64,000 bases of DNA, taken from NCBI GenBank assembly GCA_022605955.1, contig JAKCOZ010000600.1, positions 51,037 to 115,036 of the forward strand. The letters are read 5' to 3'. The position numbers and the translations under genes were made by a program. Below are positions 60,801 through 64,000 of the stretch, piece by piece (the stretch's first letter is position 1; each line of letters starts with the position of its first letter). The stretch comes from Rallus limicola. Lineage: Eukaryota > Chordata > Aves > Gruiformes > Rallidae. A model generated the notes under the pieces. That model saw only the letters and a list, made by a program, of their open reading frames with translations, ran no database searches and was not told the origin of the DNA.

Positions 60801-63800
60801 AAGAGGGAACATGCCTGGAACCTCCTACGGTGCTTTTCTCGGCCCTAGCAGACTGCAGTTCAAAACATGCTAAACGTCCAGCAATAACTCCCAAAGTAAA
60901 GAATCTAGGCCTGAAAGGGCATAGCTTGTCTGAAACCTCCTAACATGACACACGAGCAGCCCCTGTCACCTTTGGCTCTCAGCCTTTTCCTTTGCCTGGA
61001 AAGAGGGAACATGCCTGGAACCTCCTACGGTGCTTTTCTCGGCCCTAGCAGACTGCAGTTCAAAACATGCTAAACGTCCAGCAATAACTCCCAAAGTAAA
61101 GAAGCTAGGCCTGAAAGGCATAGCTTGTCTGAAACCTCCTAACAGGACACACGAGCAGCCCCTGTCACTTTGGCTCTCAGCCTTTTCCTTTGCCTGGAAA
61201 GAGGGAACATGCTGGAACCTCCTACGGTGCTTTTCTCGGCCCTAGCAGACTGCAGTTCAAAACATGCTAAACGTCCAGCAATAACTCCCAAAGTAAAGAA
61301 GCTAGGCCTGAAAGGCATAGCTTGTCTGAAACCTCCTAACAGGACACACGAGCAGGCCCCTGTCACTTTGGCTCTCAGCCTTTTCCTTTGCCTGGAAAGA
61401 GGGAACATGCCCTGGAACCTCCTACGGTGCTTTTCTCGGCCCTAGCAGACTGCAGTTCAAAACATGCTAAACGTCCAGCAATAACTCCCCAAAGTAAAGA
61501 AGCTAGGCCTGAAAGGCATAGCTTGTCTGAAACCTCCTAACAGGACACACGAGCAGACCCTGTCACTTTGGCTCTCAGCCTTTTCCTTTGCCTGGAAAGA
61601 GGGAACATGCCTGGAACCTCCTACGGTGCTTTTCTCGGCCCTAGCAGACTGCAGTTCAAAACATGCTAAACGTCCAGCAATAACTCCCAAAGTAAAGAAG
61701 CTAGGCCTGAAAGGCATAGCTTGTCTGAAACCTCCTAACAGGACACACGAGCAGCCCCTGTCACTTTGGCTCTCAGCCTTTTCCTTTGCCTGGAAAGAGG
61801 GAACATGCCTGGAAACCTCCTACGGTGCTTTTCTCGGCCCTAGCAGACTGCAGTTCAAACATGCTAAACGTCCAGCAATAACTCCCAAAGTAAAGAAGCT
61901 AGGCCTGAAAGGCATAGCTTGTCTGAAACCTCCTAACAGGACACAGGAGCAGCCCCTGTCACTTTGGCTCTCAGCCTTTTCCTTTGCCTGGAAAGAGGGA
62001 ACATGCCTGGAACCTCCTACGGTGCTTTTCTCGGCCCTAGCAGACTGCAGTTCAAACATGCTAAATGTCCAGCAATAACTCCCAAAGTAAAGAAGCTAGG
62101 CCTGAAAGGCATAGCTTGTCTGAAACCTCCTAACAGGACACACGAGCAGACCCTGTCACTTTGGCTCTCAGCCTTTTCCTTTGCCTGGAAAGAGGGAACA
62201 TGCCTGGAACCTCCTACGGTGCTTTTCTCGGCCCTAGCAGACTGCAGTTCAAAACATGCTAAACGTCCAGCAATAACTCCCAAACTAAAGAAGCTAGGCC
62301 TGAAAGGCATAGCTTGTCTGAAACCTCCTAACAGGACACACGAGCAGGACCCTGTCACTTTGGCTCTCAGCCTTTTCCTTTGCCTGGAAAGAGGGAACAT
62401 GCCTGGAACCTCCTACGGTGCTTTTCTCGGCCCTAGCAGACTGCAGTTCAAAACATGCAAAAACGTCAAGCAATAACTGCCAAAGTAAAGAAGCTAGGCC
62501 TGAAAGGCATAGCTTGTCTGAAACCTCCTAACAGGACACACGAGCAGAACCTGTCACTTTGGCTCTCAGCCTTTTCCTTTGCCTGGAAAGAGGGAACATG
62601 CCTGGAACCTCCTACGGTGCTTTTCTCGCCCTAGCAGACTGCAGTTCAAAACATGCTAAACGTCCAGCAATAACTCCCAAAGTAAAGAAGCTAGGCCTGA
62701 AAGGCATAGCCTTGTCTGAAACCTCCTAACAGGACACACGAGCAGCCCCTGTCACTTTGGCTCTCAGCCTTTTCCTTTGCCTGGAAAGAGGGAACATGCC
62801 TGGAACCTCCTACGGTGCTTTTCTCGGCCCTAGCAGACTGCAGTTCAAAACATGCTAAACGTCCAGCAATAACTCCCAAAGTAAAGAAGCTAGGCCTGAA
62901 AGGCATAGCTTGTCTGAAACCTCCTAACAGGACACACGAGCAGACCCTGTCACTTTGGCTCTCAGCCTTTTCCTTTGCCTGGAAAGAGGGAACATGCCTG
63001 GAACCTCCTACGGTGCTTTTCTCGGCCCTAGCAGACTGCAGTTCAAAACATGCTAAACGTCCAGCAATAACTCCCAAAGTAAAGAAGCTAGGCCTGAAAG
63101 GCATAGCTTGTCTGAAACCTCCTAACAGGACACACGAAGCAGCCCCTGTCACTTTGGCTCTCAGCCTTTTCCTTTTGCCTGGAAAGAGGGAACATGCCTG
63201 GAACCTCCTACGGTGCTTTTCTCGGCCCTAGCAGGACTGCAGTTCAAAACATGCTAAACGTCCAGCAATAACTCCCAAAGTAAAGAAGCTAGGCCTGAAA
63301 GGCATAGCTTGTCTGAAACCTCCTAACAGGACACACGAGCAGCCCCTGTCACTTTGGCTCTCAGCCTTTTCCTTTGCCTGGAAAGAGGGAACATGCCTGG
63401 AACCTCCTACGGTGCTTTTCTCGGCCCTAGCAGACTGCAGTTCAAAACATGCTAAACGTCCAGCAATAACTCCCAAAGTAAAGAAGCTAGGCCTGAAAGG
63501 CATAGCTTGTCTGAAAACCTCCTAACAGGACACACGAGCAGACCCTGTCACTTTGGCTCTCAGCCTTTTCCTTTGCCTGGAAAGAGGGAACATGCCTGGA
63601 ACCTCCTACGGTGCTTTTCTCGGCCCTAGCAGACTGCAGTTCAAAACATGCTAAACGTCCAGCAATAACTCCCAAAGTAAAGAAGCTAGGCCTGAAAGGC
63701 ATAGCTTGTCTGAAACCTCCTAACAGGACACACGAGCAGCCCTGTCACTTTGGCTCTCAGCCTTTTCCTTTGCCTGGAAAGAGGGAACATGCCTGGAACC

Positions 63801-64000
63801 TCCTACGGTGCTTTTCTCGGCCCTAGCAGACTGCAGTTCAAACATGCTAAACGTCCAGCAATAACTCCCAAAGTAAAGAAGCTAGGCCTGAAAGGCATAG
63901 CTTGTCTGAAACCTCCTAACAGGGACACACGAGCAGCCCCTGTCACTTTGGCTCTCAGCCCTTTTCCTTTGCCTTGGAAAGAGGGAACATGCCTGGAACC
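51751..64000 (+). repeat. Junction-free right-hand block (61.9 monomers)
   Basis: Ordinary monomers with recurring private variants: CCCACAGTAAAG near 52355 and 56521; CGTCAAGC with AACTGCC near 54123, 55127, 58890, 59687 and 62465; GCAGAACCTG near 54204, 55197, 58970 and 62546; CATGACAC near 53594, 57766, 60744 and 60943. The CGTCAAGC monomer is otherwise found only at 1-4.4 kb. Total length exceeds the 198-bp expectation by 33 bases. Confidence 0.85.
53881..64000. other. Zone of dense single-base indels, probable uncorrected sequence
   Basis: Against the monomer I count 43 one-base insertions and 11 deletions here, about one per 190 bp. Only six occur between 1.4 and 51.7 kb. All 43 insertions duplicate a neighbouring base (for example GAGGGGAAC, GCTTTTTCTC, CAGGGACAC, GCAGGACTGC). 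Substitutions do not appear to rise with them. Density grows toward the right edge. This fits long-read error better than mutation; lengths and reading frames here should not be trusted. Confidence 0.75.

Larger units (their letters stand above)
1..64000 (+). repeat. 198-bp satellite DNA array (whole window)
   Basis: The same 198-bp unit recurs head to tail across the whole window. Taking the unit to begin at GCAGACTGCAG (base 1), the window ends at monomer position 173. Subtracting 22 insertions of 47 bp and a net +27 single-base indels leaves 317 complete monomers plus one partial. Monomers differ by only a few substitutions; the commonest is C or A at monomer position 112 (GCAGCCCC versus GCAGACCC). 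Consensus composition is A 54, C 58, G 42, T 44. A single PstI site (CTGCAG) and a single StuI site (AGGCCT) occur per consensus monomer. No unique flanking DNA, transposon, RNA gene or telomeric repeat is seen. Strand is arbitrary. The family is not one I recognise; centromeric or heterochromatic location is inferred from array size and homogeneity. Confidence 0.98.

Noticed and set aside
123..63826. Dozens of ORFs on both strands encoding a repeating 66-residue unit
   Set aside because: They exist because 198 is a multiple of three and two frames lack stops. They are broken at every 47-bp junction and by each indel, have no unique N- or C-terminus, and overlap one another on opposite strands. 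None is annotated as a gene.
1..64000. Satellite monomers in opposite orientation or a strand switch in the array
   Set aside because: All monomers read in the same direction; only the 22-nt X segment is inverted at junctions.

Overview
The window contains no genes that I can support. From first base to last it is one head-to-tail array of a 198-bp satellite monomer: 317 complete copies plus a 173-bp partial copy at the right edge, all in the same orientation. The representative monomer is 50.5% G+C and has only 4 CpG (observed/expected about 0.33). Those CpG sites recur as variable positions, mostly as CA or TG. A homogenised, CpG-poor satellite of this size points to a eukaryote with cytosine methylation, most simply a vertebrate, in a centromeric, pericentromeric or other heterochromatic block. 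I do not recognise the repeat family and cannot name the species.

The array is punctuated 22 times by the same 47-bp insertion. Each monomer carries a 25-nt hairpin (H, monomer positions 55-79) followed by a 22-nt segment (X, positions 80-101). At a junction, H-X becomes H-X'-H-X, where X' is the inverted copy of X. The result is an inverted repeat with 29-bp arms around a 13-nt centre that can itself pair. Every junction-to-junction distance is a whole number of monomers plus 47, within one or two bases. In order, the 21 intervals hold 7, 7, 7, 4, 9, 33, 50, 16, 9, 7, 11, 12, 7, 8, 4, 21, 15, 4, 6, 6 and 10 monomers, and 61.9 monomers follow the last junction. The junctions therefore delimit higher-order repeat (HOR) blocks.

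Layout: 1-5.8 kb holds alternating 7-monomer blocks with a 2,865-bp super-period. 5.8-24.2 kb holds long blocks of 9, 33 and 50 monomers with nested 3-, 4- and 5-monomer duplications. 24.2-43.4 kb holds ten blocks sharing a start signature, and several share an end signature, but their lengths differ. 43.4-51.8 kb holds another junction subtype, including a 1,234-bp tandem HOR. 51.8-64.0 kb has no junction; from 53.9 kb it has a dense burst of single-base indels that looks like uncorrected long-read error.

Because 198 is divisible by 3, a 66-codon frame free of stops stays open on both strands. This produces very long ORFs (up to 3,311 codons on the minus strand), which I judge to be by-products of the repeat and not genes.
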